This document shows positions 11,394-22,914 of a stretch of 64,000 bases of DNA, piece after piece (within the stretch, counting starts at the first letter, position 1; the number at the start of each line of letters is the position of its first letter). The stretch is from Glycine soja (lineage: Eukaryota > Streptophyta > Magnoliopsida > Fabales > Fabaceae). The notes beneath the pieces are model-generated. The model saw only the letters and a list, made by a program, of their open reading frames with translations. It was not told the DNA's origin and made no database searches. The DNA lies in assembly GCF_004193775.1 (NCBI RefSeq), contig NC_041005.1, forward strand, positions 16,835,865-16,899,864, in the 5' to 3' direction. The translations under genes and the position numbers were made by a program.

Positions 11394-13464
11394 AAGGTTG
11401 TATAATAACTTTTAAACTTTATGGTTATTGGTTTGGTTTTCATAATAACCAATTGATTAACTACAATTGTTACATTATTAATTTTCTCATTATAGAAATC
11501 AACTATTGAAGGTGCAACTAGTGGAGAGACAATTCCTACTGATCCAAATGCTACTGTAGCTACTACCACTCAATCTACCCAACCAGAAAACATTGGAAAT
11601 GATGTTTCTGATTATTACCTATGTAAAGACAATATTATGCACTTAATATAATTTGGTTTATTTTACTGCAATATCACAATACAAAATTTGCATGAATTCA
11701 AGTGCTGGAATGCAGTGCACTATAATGTGGTTTATTTCACTTAATATTTGCAATATTATGGTAACACAATATGTCTGAATATTGAATTTGGCCACTACAA
11801 TATAGTGCTGCCCATGAATTCAACCACCAACAGTTAGCGAGTGTAATTTGATGTCACTACAATATAATACCAACAAATGTAGTGTTGCCCACGAATTCAA
11901 GCGACACAATTTTTAATGACACCTATTTTTTCTTTCTTTTTTAGATATTGAAATTTTTGTCTGTAACAAGTATGGATGGTAATGGATGAAAATATCAATA
12001 TGGATGCTTCTCGTTTAAGACCCAATTTTAACTAAATTGCACAAGAAGCTTTGTCATCTTCATTTTTTCCTAAATTCTAGCCATTTATTCATTTTCAACA
12101 AGAAGCTTTAAAATTAGAATAACTATCAATAGAGAGGTAAGTTATGTTTAAGGCCAAATCTTATTCATTTAGAATGTCTCATTGATTCATTAGCAATTAA
12201 ACGATTAATTGATTCACAAATTACACAAGCTTTGTCATCTTCATTTTTTCATACTCATTCTCAACATCTTACACTTCAAGAAGAACCATCCCTTGATTGA
12301 GACATTTCAACAAACATCCTAAAAGCATAGACATAAGGCTACACATACTTAAAATTGCATTTGAACACCAAACCCGACATTCACCTCCACGAATAATTCA
12401 AAATGCAAAAAACAGAGAATGGAGAGAAAGATAACACAATTATATGCACATAACCAAAGCTTATAACATTTCAATATGTAAAGTAATTCAAATTTCAAAC
12501 TGAAATGAAACTTATTTTGTTCACAAATGAAGTTCTCTTTAAGAACGTGTGTGTTCCCTTGTTGCGTTCGTTCATGCGTCCCTTTTTCTCTAATGTTACC
12601 TTATGCAAAGTTTAAAGGAAGAAGATGAGAACATTTTTTGTCCAATAAAAATTCATTGAAGAACACGGGAAGGTCACATGACATATTAACCTTGACTTTT
12701 CTTACATCTTTATCGTCCAAGGGAGCCAAGTGTAATGTAGTGTAAAATTAGAAATTTACTATAGAAGTAAAAAAGGGAGGAGTACTAGGTATAATTACTT
12801 GAAACCTTAAGGGTTAATGTAATTAACTCTAATTATTATATAAAGGTCATTAAAAAGGTATTTGAAAATGAAAAAAAATTATAAAAGGATATTTAATTAG
12901 TGTTATTAATAAATAGTAATATATAAATAGTGTTATTAAATTAGTTATAAGAGCCAAAGTTATCAAAACAAAAACTTAAAGTGTAAAATTGACATAAATT
13001 TGTCAATATAAATAAAGAGTGACTAAAAGTTACCTTATTTACTCTCTTTCATTAACAGAAATTGTAAATTTTACTCTTTAAGTGATTTAAAATTATTAAC
13101 AATTAAGAAACAAAGAGAGTGACTAAAGATTACCCTCTTTCATGTTTAGTTGCCATTTTTATTGCTACATATAGTTGTCACGCGTGACAACTTCCATGAA
13201 CAAATAAGTAGTATTCTTGGCGTTTGGGATGAACTATGCGACAATCTCTCCTTTTTTGTGTGTGTGGATTTACACCGCCAGTTTCAACTTTGTAGTGATT
13301 TTAAAATATTTGGATGTAACTATGGTAGACAACTTCAGATCGTGGAATCAATTAAAGTGTTAAAAGATTGTAATTATAAAGATCAAAATAAAAAAATTTA
13401 AACTATGGGGATTAAAAAGAACAATTGTTATAACTAGAGAAATAAAAAAGATAATTAAATTTAA

Positions 13465-13468
<4 letters not shown>
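11394..13468. other. Non-coding AT-rich DNA with short direct repeats
   Basis: Nothing codes convincingly. Short direct repeats are visible: AAGCTTTGTCATCTTCATTT near 12048 and 12227, and variants of ATAGTGCTGCCCATGAATTCAA near 11803 and 11880. A short open stretch at 13150-13401 has no recognisable feature. Confidence 0.5.

Positions 13469-13469
<1 letters not shown>

Positions 13470-13504
<35 letters not shown>
13470..13504. repeat. (AT)n microsatellite
   Basis: An uninterrupted AT dinucleotide tract of about 35 bp. Confidence 0.95.
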
Positions 13505-13509
<5 letters not shown>

Positions 13510-13539
13510 GAGTTTAGTATTTATATACTATTTATGTAA

Positions 13540-14720
13540 AAAATTGTCATTACGTCTTATCATGGATACTTTATTGCCACGTTATTACCTTCATTTATGT
13601 GACACTGACGTGTTAATGATTGAACGTGATGACGTGACACTTCATCTGTCATATCATTAAAGATGACTAACGACAAAGTATTTGACAAAAAGTAAATTTT
13701 TAGGTAGTAATTTAAAAACGACCTATTTTTTCATGTATGAAAAACTTATTTAAGTCAATCAGAAAAACAATTTTTTAGTTACCAATAAGGAGGACTTTTA
13801 TCAAAATAAATAATTTAATTTTAGATAAAATGATAAATGATAAATTTTATTATTTTATTAAAAATAAAAATAGTAATCATAAATTTAAGTCATGTTTAAA
13901 AGCAAATCTTATAAGTCAATAAGAAAAAATCATTTTTGAAATACTTTTATTTGGTCAAATATTTGTAAACTTATCAAAAAAACTAAAAATTAATTAAAAT
14001 AACTTGATAAACATAACTGTAATTTACTTTTATATAGACTTAAGAAACTTTATCCTATTTATTTTTTTAAGATAATTTCTCATTAAAATAAAAAATAGAT
14101 TAAATTAATAAGATATTTTTTATTGGTAGGAATAAAAAAAAATACTATTTGAAACTTACAATAGCTCACCTATAAATCTATCAGTTTTAATCAACTAAAT
14201 TAGATTAGTAAGATAGTATTTAAAATGAAATTAAAGAGTTAAAATGCATACATTTAATATATGGACAAAGCTAAAAGAAAACCCAACAAAATTAAATGGT
14301 GAAATATATATTTTGGGTCGAAAGAATACTAAAAGAGAAGACATAACATGTTACATGTGTATATTGATGGTAGACAGCAAAACACCAATTGTATATAATT
14401 TAAATAAGTTTTTCATGTCATGTATTAAATAAGTTTTCCATATATGAAAAAATAGATCATTTTCAGATTATTACCTAAAAATTTATTTTTTGTAAAACAC
14501 TTGCCTCAAAAAAAAAATTAGTTTTATTCTACTACATATTGTTAGTCATTTATCTTTTGTTAAGTAATGACATGGCAGACGAACCACGTTATTATGTTTA
14601 ATCACTGACACATCAGTATCACGTCATTGAGGGTAATGATATGATAATGAAGTGTCCATAACACGATGTGATGATGTGACATTATATATGCTACGCCATC
14701 GCTGAATGGAAGACGATTAA
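13540..14720. mobile_element. Foldback/MITE-like element with long inverted arms
   Basis: The left arm (about 13540-13760) and right arm (about 14420-14720) are imperfect inverted repeats of each other. Shared blocks include TTTTTAGGTA, CCTATTTTTTCAT and the TGACAC/GTGATGACGTGACA phrases. The 0.65-kb centre includes the segment at 14085-14410 that recurs inverted at 15985-16348. No transposase frame was seen, so this is a non-autonomous element or a merged set of copies. The exact termini were not resolved. Confidence 0.55.
14085..14410 (+). repeat. Dispersed repeat, copy 1 (plus orientation)
   Basis: It carries the phrases TTAATAAGATATTTTTTATTG, ATTTAATATATGGACAAA and CAAAACACCAATT, and matches the reverse complement of 15985-16348 almost throughout. 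The short frame across it (14244-14432) shares words with the inverted copy, such as FNIWT and SKTPI versus CKTPI. The base changes between copies look random, so I treat it as a repeat and not as coding. Confidence 0.7.
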
Positions 14721-14799
14721 CTATAGATAACAAAATAAACTAAAAAAGTTTCTAGGTACTTGGTTGAAAAAAAAATGTTAGACAACAATGTAAAAATAA

Positions 14800-14805
<6 letters not shown>

Positions 14806-14841
<36 letters not shown>
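14806..14841. repeat. (TA)n microsatellite
   Basis: An uninterrupted TA dinucleotide tract. Confidence 0.95.
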
Positions 14842-14845
<4 letters not shown>

Positions 14846-15700
14846 AACTTAATTAAATCAAAATTAAAAAACAGAGTGAGTGAGGTGAGATTCTTCCCCC
14901 TCTCTTGCTCGTTCAACAAGTCTCCTCGCTGTTCTCCTTCCTTGTTGCCCCTAAATTCCGTCTAATCATTTCCGGCAGCAGTGCAGCACCTCCTCGCACA
15001 ATAGCCGCGGTCGCCAGCACCTGCACCCCTCTCATGACTTGCTTGCACCAGTGCTGCACCTTCTCTCACGGTACACATAAAGAAAGCCCAATGTGATTTG
15101 TTTTTAGCTTTAGATTCATGGCTTGCTAATTGCTTTGACCGGTGCCACATTAATCACTTTGGCCTTTTTAATTTTTTCATATTAATTGATTCAATTGAAG
15201 CTAATTGCTGAATGTTAAAAACCATTGAAGCCAATCCCGTAAACCTCCACACCCCCGATAAAAGATAGGTTTATCATATTTAAAGTTATTAAAATCCTAT
15301 CATCCTTCACTGAATTGGCAAAACACCCCAAAATATACGACACCGTATCTATTCTTTTTGCTTTCACTTCTCAGTTCTCATTTTCTAAAGCACACGAAGA
15401 AGCATCATCTCCTTTATTTCAATTGATTTTAAAATTTGGTGGTGACAACACTTGAATAAAAGGGTTTCAAATCTAAAATGATACAGAATGTCTCACGTGA
15501 TTGTCTTATTTATTTTTTAATTAAAATAATTTTAGCCGTAAGATTTAATGATATTAACATGAGATTTGGAGTATGTTTTTAGACTTACAGCTTATGTAAA
15601 TGGATCGAATCCCCCCTCTCTATATATATAATGAGTAGTGTGGTTTCAACAAATCTTTCTCTATCGATTAATCCTGATTCCGTACCTCATTTAAATTACA
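14842..15700. other. Spacer with a GC-richer patch at 14880-15110
   Basis: The patch is far richer in C and G than its surroundings and has a short open frame on each strand. It ends at a donor-like CACGGTACAC near 15070. It could be a captured 5' exon or UTR of a host gene, but I recognise no protein. The rest is AT-rich with no supported feature. Confidence 0.3.
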
Positions 15701-15984
15701 ATTAAAATATAGATTTAAATAAGTTTTTCATACAAAAAAAATAAGTCATTTTTAAATTACTATTTAATATTCATTTTTTTCCATCTAAATACCTGAAAAA
15801 AAAATTGTTTTAATTTATTACATGTTATTGGTCTACTTTCGTTAAATGATAACATTTGGTCTACCATATCAGTACTTAATGAAAGAGGACTAACAACAGG
15901 TAATAAATTAAAACATAAATTTTTGTCAGGTACTTAGTTGAAAAAATGAATATTATGTAGCAATCTAAAAATGACCTATCTTTT

Positions 15985-16348
15985 TAGGTATGAAAAAAAA
16001 ATTTAAATCATATATAATTGGTGTTTTACAATCTATGATAAATGTCCGCATACAACAAGTTATGTCTTCTATCACTCTTCCTTCACTATTTTTTGGACCC
16101 AAAATATGTATCCCATCATTTGATCTTATTAAGTTCTTTTTTAGTCTTGTCCAGATATTAAATATACGCATCTTAACTCTTTAATTTTATTTTTAATATT
16201 ATCTTATTAATCTAGTTCAATTGGTTAAACATGATAAATTGACAAGTAACTTATTGTAAATTTTAAATAGTATTTTTTTATTCTTATCAATAAAAAATAT
16301 CTTATTAATTTAATGTATTTCTTATTTTGAATGAGGAATTATCTTAAA
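15985..16348 (-). repeat. Dispersed repeat, copy 2 (minus orientation)
   Basis: Inverted copy of 14085-14410. About 1.6 kb separates the two, so together they could form a large hairpin in a read-through transcript. The flanking words at 15700-15985 also echo the arms of the foldback element at 13540-14720. Confidence 0.7.
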
Positions 16349-16779
16349 AAAAAAAAAAAACAGTTACAATTTGTGTACGAGAGTTTTTTTTATCGGCATG
16401 TACGACAGTTATGTTTTATATGTGGCAGTTGTTTTCTCAGGCAGGGGGTGAGGCAATCCATTTCTGTCACTAAAGCCTGTTTGTGACAGTATTTTGGTGC
16501 CATGTAAATTAGTCTCAGGATTTTGGTAGATCAACATTTTAAAAGCGATCAGTAATTTCCAAACATGGAAGGGAAGACATAAAGCTTATCACCACAAGTT
16601 ATTTCTGCTAAGCATGTCTTAAATAGTAAAGTATTGTAACAAATCTTGATTTTACACACACACACAAACATATAGTGGAAATACAAGAAATTATAAACTT
16701 TAATATAGAAGTACTAGACATTGCCAATCTGAAGTGAGGGAGAAGAAAATAAGTACTGTTGAAGATACACAAGTACATA

Positions 16780-18154
16780 CTACCTTGCACTGAAAACTGG
16801 TTCTGTGTCAGGTGATGGTTGTGTCCTTCGAGTGTATTTGAGTAGCAACCCTTCTGAAGAAAGACCTGGTACCTTCAGATCTCTGAAACATCTCATAAGG
16901 GGTTAATTCAAATGTAAAAAAGATGATACGTTTGAAGGTAAAAATAATTATGAGATGTTCACCTGATATAGGGCTGCAGATCTTTCCATTCCCATTTTGG
17001 CCTCTCTCTGAAAAGAATGGAGAAACGCTCGGCTGGAGTGGAAGGCAAAGACGCGACACTGAAGGCACGAACCCATGTCTCAACTCCAAGTCTCTCTGTT
17101 AATACCTCTCCTTCCACAAGATCAAAAGTGGGATGCATTCCGTCTGGAATCTTCTGCTTCCATTCATCCATGAAACTCTCTAACTTTCTCTTACCCCCTT
17201 TCAGGATTTCTCTTGCAAAATGTATGCATACTCGCTTCTCATCCAACTTCCAAACAAAGCTAGGCATGCACTCATTTACTTTGTTGCCATATACGTGCAA
17301 ACAATGCCTTGCAAGCACCCTAGGAAATCCATCTGATTCCAGTATACTCACAACTTCATCTTCATTTAAAGCATTAAGTGACCAGTCATTCAACACTGCA
17401 TTTTTCAAAAGCATTCCCAGAATCATGTCCATGTAACTCCCGTCTACTAGTCTCCAATACCCATTAATCTCCAGCGCTGAAAGAGCCTGCAGTCCCGACA
17501 ATAATTCCTTGTCACTAGCTTGAATATTGTCTACAAGATAATTCCAGTTATATAGTCCTATTCTAGATTCCTGATTCTCTTCTAAATTTCCCATGTCATC
17601 CTCCTCCAATTTGTAAGGCTTTTCTGACAGAAGTAATTTAAGCTTATCAAGTCTGGGGGCTGTCTCAATAAGCTCCATATTACCAGATACAACTTTGAGT
17701 ACAGGTACAACAACTTTGTCTTCATCATTAGTACTATCATTCTTTTGTGGATTTTCACTAAATTCCGAATGATTTGCTGGAGGTACAAGCAGAACAGAAT
17801 TGGAAGTTCCAACAAACTTCATAGCATAGGTTTTGGATAGAGTACAAAGAACGGCATCTTCATCAGGCTGTCCTCTCAAGACCACCCTGAAATAGAATAG
17901 AAATCATGATTAAAGATAATAATGCAACAAATTGGGGAATCTGAGAGCAGAGACAGAGTTACAAGCAACTGATTTTTGGTCAATATACACCTTTCATTCA
18001 GAACATCTGGGAGAAGTTTCTCATCAAGCTCTAGAAAGAGGAGGTCATCATAAGGTCCAAAAGATGGGTGATATGCAACAGAAATTGATGATCCAGGAGC
18101 TATATGTTTAAGTGTTTCTGCCCCTCTTGAACCCAGCTGCGGAGGCGATTCCAT
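16780..18154 (-). CDS. DCC1: Sister chromatid cohesion protein DCC1
   Basis: Three coding exons on the minus strand: 18154-17991, 17886-16963 and 16882-16780. All junctions are GT-AG and both introns fall inside Arg codons, giving 1191 nt and 396 aa, close to the family's usual length. The protein starts MESPPQLGSRG and ends with a conserved tail including GLLLKYTRRTQ. DCC1 joins CTF8 and CTF18 in the alternative CTF18-RFC clamp loader, which loads PCNA and promotes sister chromatid cohesion at replication forks in the nucleus. The N-terminal half forms the DCC1-CTF8-CTF18 dimerisation module, and the C-terminal half holds winged-helix domains that touch polymerase epsilon and DNA (family knowledge). 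No break is seen. It is the only clearly intact single-copy-type host gene here. Confidence 0.92.
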
Positions 18155-19030
18155 TTCTCCCTCTCACTAAGTACAAAGCATTAGTTAGCAAAAAAAAAAA
18201 ATGAAGATATCTTCACATACTACACTATACCAGAAGTTAGTGAAAGAAAAAACACAAGTTTAATCTATATTATAGTACATATGCTTGGTTACTCAATTAA
18301 TAAATGATATGCTTCTAGCAATTTGTCACAGAAACACTGCATAGTAATTCTAATGTATAGCAGTTTATCCATTCAGTGTCTCTATACATATTATCATCGA
18401 TTTTATTATTTAAATCATTTAACTTGGCCTTACAAGTTGATGTTTATCAGAAGAAAAACACCAGAAGCTTAAATGTCAAAAATGAATCAAATATGATTAA
18501 AAGGGTTGCAAAAACCTTTTCTTTCTCTCTCTGCAACAAATAAATGAGTTTCCTTTGCCCACTTCATCAACAAATTCCTATTTTTATTTCCTTTTTTTTT
18601 TTGTGCTAAAACTTGAAGCTTCCAACTCCCAAGACCAAACGAATTAGAATTGAGTGCTTCAGAAAGGGCATTACTTTACTATGTTAGTCCTTCAATTACC
18701 CTAATCCGTGCCCGTTTCATAGTAAGATTTCAAAATTGTTTGGTAGCATAACATAGCAATAATCAAGCAAATCTCAAATTGACATTAATTAACATTTTTT
18801 ATTTTATTTTACCCACTTAGCTATGACTAGCGTTCCTTCGACTATCGAAAACTCAAATTGAAAAAGGGAAAAGGAACTTGGGATAATGAGATAAAATTGG
18901 TTACCTTGAGGTATTCGTGTTATTGATTCGTTCTTCTTTGATTTCTTCCAATTCAATGCGACCCTCGGTAAAGGCGCAGACTTCGGACTGGAGAAGACGG
19001 AAGAGGGTAACCCTTCCCGCCCAAAATGGA
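18155..19030 (-). other. DCC1 5' UTR with an intron of about 738 bp
   Basis: Upstream of the DCC1 ATG the leader runs to an acceptor (TACTTAG, exon resuming at 18166). A matching donor (CTCAAG/GTAACC) lies at 18905-18904. The intron would be 18904-18167, and the upstream non-coding exon about 19010-18905. Both sites fit the consensus well. The transcription start is not determined. Confidence 0.6.
19013..19024 (-). promoter_or_regulatory. E2F-like site in the DCC1 promoter
   Basis: TTCCCGCCCAAAA on the plus strand (TTTTGGGCGGGAA on the gene strand) contains TTCCCGCC, close to the E2F consensus TTTSSCGC. It lies just upstream of the non-coding first exon. Plant S-phase genes often carry such a site, which fits a replication-linked cohesion gene; that it is used is inference. 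Confidence 0.5.
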
Positions 19031-19150
19031 CTGTGATATTGGAAGTTGCTTTTTGGCCTCATTTCATTTACGACTCTTGCACCGGGTAATTTTAAAAAAA
19101 TAATATTATAATGAGTATATTTTAAAATATTTAAGAAAATGGATAAGTTA

Positions 19151-19517
19151 GAGCGTGTTTGGTTTGACTATTGTGTTTGATTGAATTTTTGAAAACATTT
19201 TCAGTCAAAATGAAAACAAGAAACAACTACAAAATGAAAACAATAAAATTTTGTTTTCAGTTGAAAACAGGAACCTTACTTTGGGTAAAATGAAAATGTC
19301 ATGGCAAAGAATGTAATTTTAAGCAAATCTAAAAATACATAAAAGACAAGAAGTCAATATAGCATAAATTTTCAGTGTTTTTATTTCCCGAAAACAGAAA
19401 ACAAGAAGTCAAACCAAACATGTTTTCAAAATTATAATCTTTTGAAAATGAACACAGTTTTCAGAAAATGAAAATAAAAAATGAAAACAGAAAATGAAGA
19501 TGCAAACCAAACACCCC
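19151..19517. mobile_element. MITE with GTGTTTGGTTTG terminal inverted repeats
   Basis: The left end GAGCGTGTTTGGTTTGA and the right end TGCAAACCAAACACCCC are inverted copies of one another. The 370-bp interior is rich in GAAAACA motifs and has no frame. Such ends are common in small plant MITEs. No target duplication was resolved. Confidence 0.6.
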
Positions 19518-19559
19518 ATTGTGCATATACGATTTCAGTTTTTTTATTAGAAGTTAAAA

Positions 19560-20175
19560 TCCTATATGTACATATGATTTCAACATGTTTTTTTAACTAT
19601 TTTAGAAATTCTACTTTAACATATGATTTCACTAGAAAAAGAAAAAAAAATTGAAATTATATTTTAACATACGATTTCACAGTTCTTAATGGAAAAAAAA
19701 TATTTTAAACAAATGAAAAGTAAAATCGTGCTTTGATATACCATTTTTTCATAGTGAAATTGTATATTAAAATATGATTTATCCATTTTCATAATTTTTA
19801 ATAAAATACCCATTATGGTCATTTTTAAAAAAAATTACTCATTTACCATTGGCCCCTACATCAGGATTGACTCCTTATTTTATTCCAAATTTGTCCTTCT
19901 CAAAGAATCATGATTCCATTGAATAGAATATACAATGAAATCATGATTATGTTGTGCATTTATCTTTGCACCCCCCACAAAATAACAAAATCATGATTCT
20001 CGTATATATTTTTTTGTTAACCCAGACATTACAACGAAATCACGATTTCATTGTAGTTTTTTTGGCACCTTCCTTAAAACAACAAAATCATGATTTTGTT
20101 ATGTTTTCCTACAACATAAATCACAATTCTATTAAGGTGGAAAAAAATCATAGCAAAATCATGATTTCATTAAGA
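19560..20175. repeat. Cluster of AATCATGATT palindromes
   Basis: The perfect palindrome AATCATGATT recurs near 19908, 19939, 19988, 20086 and 20159, with an ATCACGAT variant near 20040. The copies sit in flanks such as CAAAATCATGATTTTG. Upstream, looser TATGATTTCA copies occur from 19500. No coding content. It looks like LTR-type regulatory DNA, but no element ends were found. Confidence 0.6.
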
Positions 20176-20454
20176 TAGAAAAAAATAACAAATAAAAGAT
20201 AAAAAAATACATTTGATGTTTTTTATTGGTTGAACATTGTTTTTAAGACGTATTGAGTGTACACTGATTTTTTATGATATGCATATCAATCATATTAAAT
20301 ATAAATGCAATCTAAATCGTTTATATTGTCAGGGCAATCTCAATTGTTGGTATGTCTCACAAGAGAACAATAAATCATCTAATATAAATAGTAGTAGGGG
20401 TTTGATGCAACTTAACCCCTTTGCTTTCTTGATATTCACCGTATTGCTTAAAAC

Positions 20455-20800
20455 ATGGAGAGTGTATTTGCCATTGTGTATTGCGATGGTGATATACTTT
20501 CATCATCTGAAGACATGCCATTAGAGGTTGTAGAATTTTACTTGATCTTTTTTACTGTTAACTTATGTACATAGGTGATGGTTGTGTTGAATATGAGTGA
20601 ATGGAGCTTGAAAGTGAGGATGATGTAGGTAAAATGTTTTTCATTTTTTCAAAATTTAGTAGCAAAGATCTGGTTGAGTTGAATGCAAATTTTGATCAAT
20701 CTCTAGAAGAAATCCTCGTCTTATTGTGCAAACCAATGAAAACAAGATTTGTTGATGAGATCATTGTTCTAATGCATGATAAACCTGTGCAATCATGTTT
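20455..20800 (+). pseudogene. MULE transposase N-terminal PB1-like relic
   Basis: An ATG at 20455 opens MESVFAIVYCDGDI, like the start of the mudrA-type frame at 55799. After a likely intron (acceptor ACATAG before 20575) the frame contains a stop, then MELESEDDVGKMFFIFSKFS and DLVELNANF. This parallels the DDEDVETM and LELYVE parts of the PB1-like N-terminal domain of MULE transposases. Nothing of the catalytic domain follows, because a solo LTR lies at 21025. It is a short, dead fragment; the assignment rests on internal comparison with the MULE at 53.7-64 kb. Confidence 0.55.
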
Positions 20801-21024
20801 TTACTTTATTAGAACTGTATGCTTATTTTTTTTAAGAAAAGTTTGTATTATCATTGATGCTTCTTTAATTGTTGATGTTTACTTTATGAATCAATTAAAG
20901 AGACCGTTATTGTTACTATGTTCATGTTGTTTAAATAGTTGATGAATGCAAAAAAAAAAAAAAAATCAACCACAACATAAACTGAAAAAAAAATTCAAAC
21001 CAACATGAAAAATAGTGTACATAC

Positions 21025-22359
21025 TGATGCATAAAAATAGTGCTACATAAGGGTAAGTGTGCCCTACGCATTAGTAACAATGCACTAAAATTTGAGTTAT
21101 CAAACCCTATAGACCAATTGTATTCTCAAACAGTCAAAATTATTAAACTAAGTAGTTGAGATGCTTGAAAAGGGAATTTTAAGTATTTGTGTGGTTTTTG
21201 GTTTTTAAAAGATAATCAAATTAACTATTGCAAAAGAGAGATTTGAGTGAAATTGAAAGCAACCAGGGATTATGATTCACTAGCACCAATTTTTACCCAA
21301 TCCCAGTCCTAATGAAGTTCCTTCCATAGTTAATTATTGGTTTCCAAAGTCAATCAAAGCCTTTGATCAAGGTTAAAGGATGCTCTTTATCTTAAATCAA
21401 TACTCCAGTGATCATGGATATATCAATTTAAGTCAAAGGATATAGTCAATTCTAGGGATGATCAATTAAGGATTACCTAATCTATCAAAGATTACCCAAA
21501 TAGTTTGATCATGCAATTTGGTGTAAAATATTTTTTATCTAGGTCTACCTAACATAGGCAGATGATCACCACAACACATTCGATTAAGAATAGGATTGAT
21601 TAGTTTCCAATTGAACAATAAGAACAAGGAAGAGAATTAATTAACATAAAAATGTTGAGGAATTTCATTAAGAACAGAGAAAGAGGTACAATTGGACACT
21701 TACATCATAACCTCTAGACTAAGATGACTAGTTACTCATGATCAAAGAAAAACTAGAAAGCCTATATGTAATTAGCATTGCCATTGATTTACCGACAAGG
21801 TAGGAACAATGATCATGATCCATTCTCCTGGTGTTGTCCATGCTTTAAAACTCTCAAACTCTTTAGAGTGCTCTATAATTTGTAAAATTGGTAAAAGATT
21901 TTTTTTACAGATTTTAAATCCCCTATTTATAGCTTCCTAAGATAACAAGCTTATCTGAGGTGCCCTATAACCGTGGTAAAATCCACCACAGCCATAGTAA
22001 AAAACTGATGACGTTGAAGCTCTGGGGTGTGATCAATTAACTACAGTTGTCATGACGTGACTATGATCTAGTGAGTTTACTACAACCGTCATCAGAATGC
22101 TAACGCTATTTGTAGAGGGTCATTGTCCCCTCACCATGGTCGTTATGCTCACCACAACCGTGTTGTATGCACTACGACCGTGGTCAAGTGATAGAGTCTT
22201 CAAATCTTTGGGTAAAAGTGAAAATTTCCACTCTTTTCGCTCAATTGAGCGACTATAATTCTGCATGACAAAGCTAGTATCCAAACGTGAGTTCTACCAA
22301 GAAAATGCATGCAAGTGACATAAAAACTCACAAAATATCACTGCCAAAGTGATTTATCA
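21025..22359. mobile_element. Solo LTR with 5-bp target duplication CATAC
   Basis: The block starts TGATGCATAA and ends GATTTATCA, with TGAT/ATCA inverted ends. It is flanked by CATAC at 21020-21024 and again at 22360-22364. At 1335 bp with no long frame, it is a solo LTR left by recombination between the LTRs of one element. It contains a cluster of ACNACCGTGGT-like words (about 21960-22190). Confidence 0.8.
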
Positions 22360-22364
22360 CATAC

Positions 22365-22914
22365 TACTTTTTTTTTTGTTTTTTTAACCATGTTATTGGT
22401 ATGAAGTATCCACCAACTCGAACTTGACACCTTGTTTAAGGAAACTAAATCTGGTACTACTCAGGCCAATGACTTGTTGGTAAGGCCTCCTACTTTTATT
22501 AATTTCTTTTTTCATTTGGTAAAACATGTTTTATCTTTCTAAAACAAATGTTTGTGGTATTTTTGTTTCTCTGATTTGGAAAAACTTCCTTTTTAGTTCT
22601 TAAATGTTTATAATTAACATTTAATAATAACTATATACCATAAATGTAAAAATAAAATATTTTTGATTCAGAAGAACGAAAATAAGATACATTTTTGAAG
22701 GACTAAAATAGAATTTAAAGAATTAAATAATCAGAAATATATTTTACCCATTTTTTTAACTAGTAAGTTGAGTTATTTATTCCCACTGCCACATTTATCT
22801 TTGTGTATTAAAATGATATATAATAATTAAAAGTTCAATTGGGTAGGGTTCCATTAAAGATTGAGAGCGGGTGGAGAGAGAAAGGGCACAAGTATGGTTT
22901 TGAGTGACTAGATA
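22365..22914. other. AT-rich spacer
   Basis: I see no gene, repeat array or element end here. Confidence 0.5.

Noticed and set aside
11394..11620. Second exon of the MULE relic starting at 11496
   Set aside because: The frame before it ends at TAA (11391), and no good donor joins the two parts.
13150..13401. 83-residue frame in the 11.4-13.5 kb spacer
   Set aside because: No motif, no splice context, and no second copy to compare.
14244..16171. Conserved short protein shared by 14244-14432 (plus) and 15965-16171 (minus)
   Set aside because: The likeness follows from the DNA repeat; similarity extends well outside the frames and substitutions show no codon bias.
16808..17436. Open frames overlapping DCC1 (16808-17089 minus, 17017-17436 plus)
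   Set aside because: They are shadows of the DCC1 exons; the spliced DCC1 model explains the sequence.
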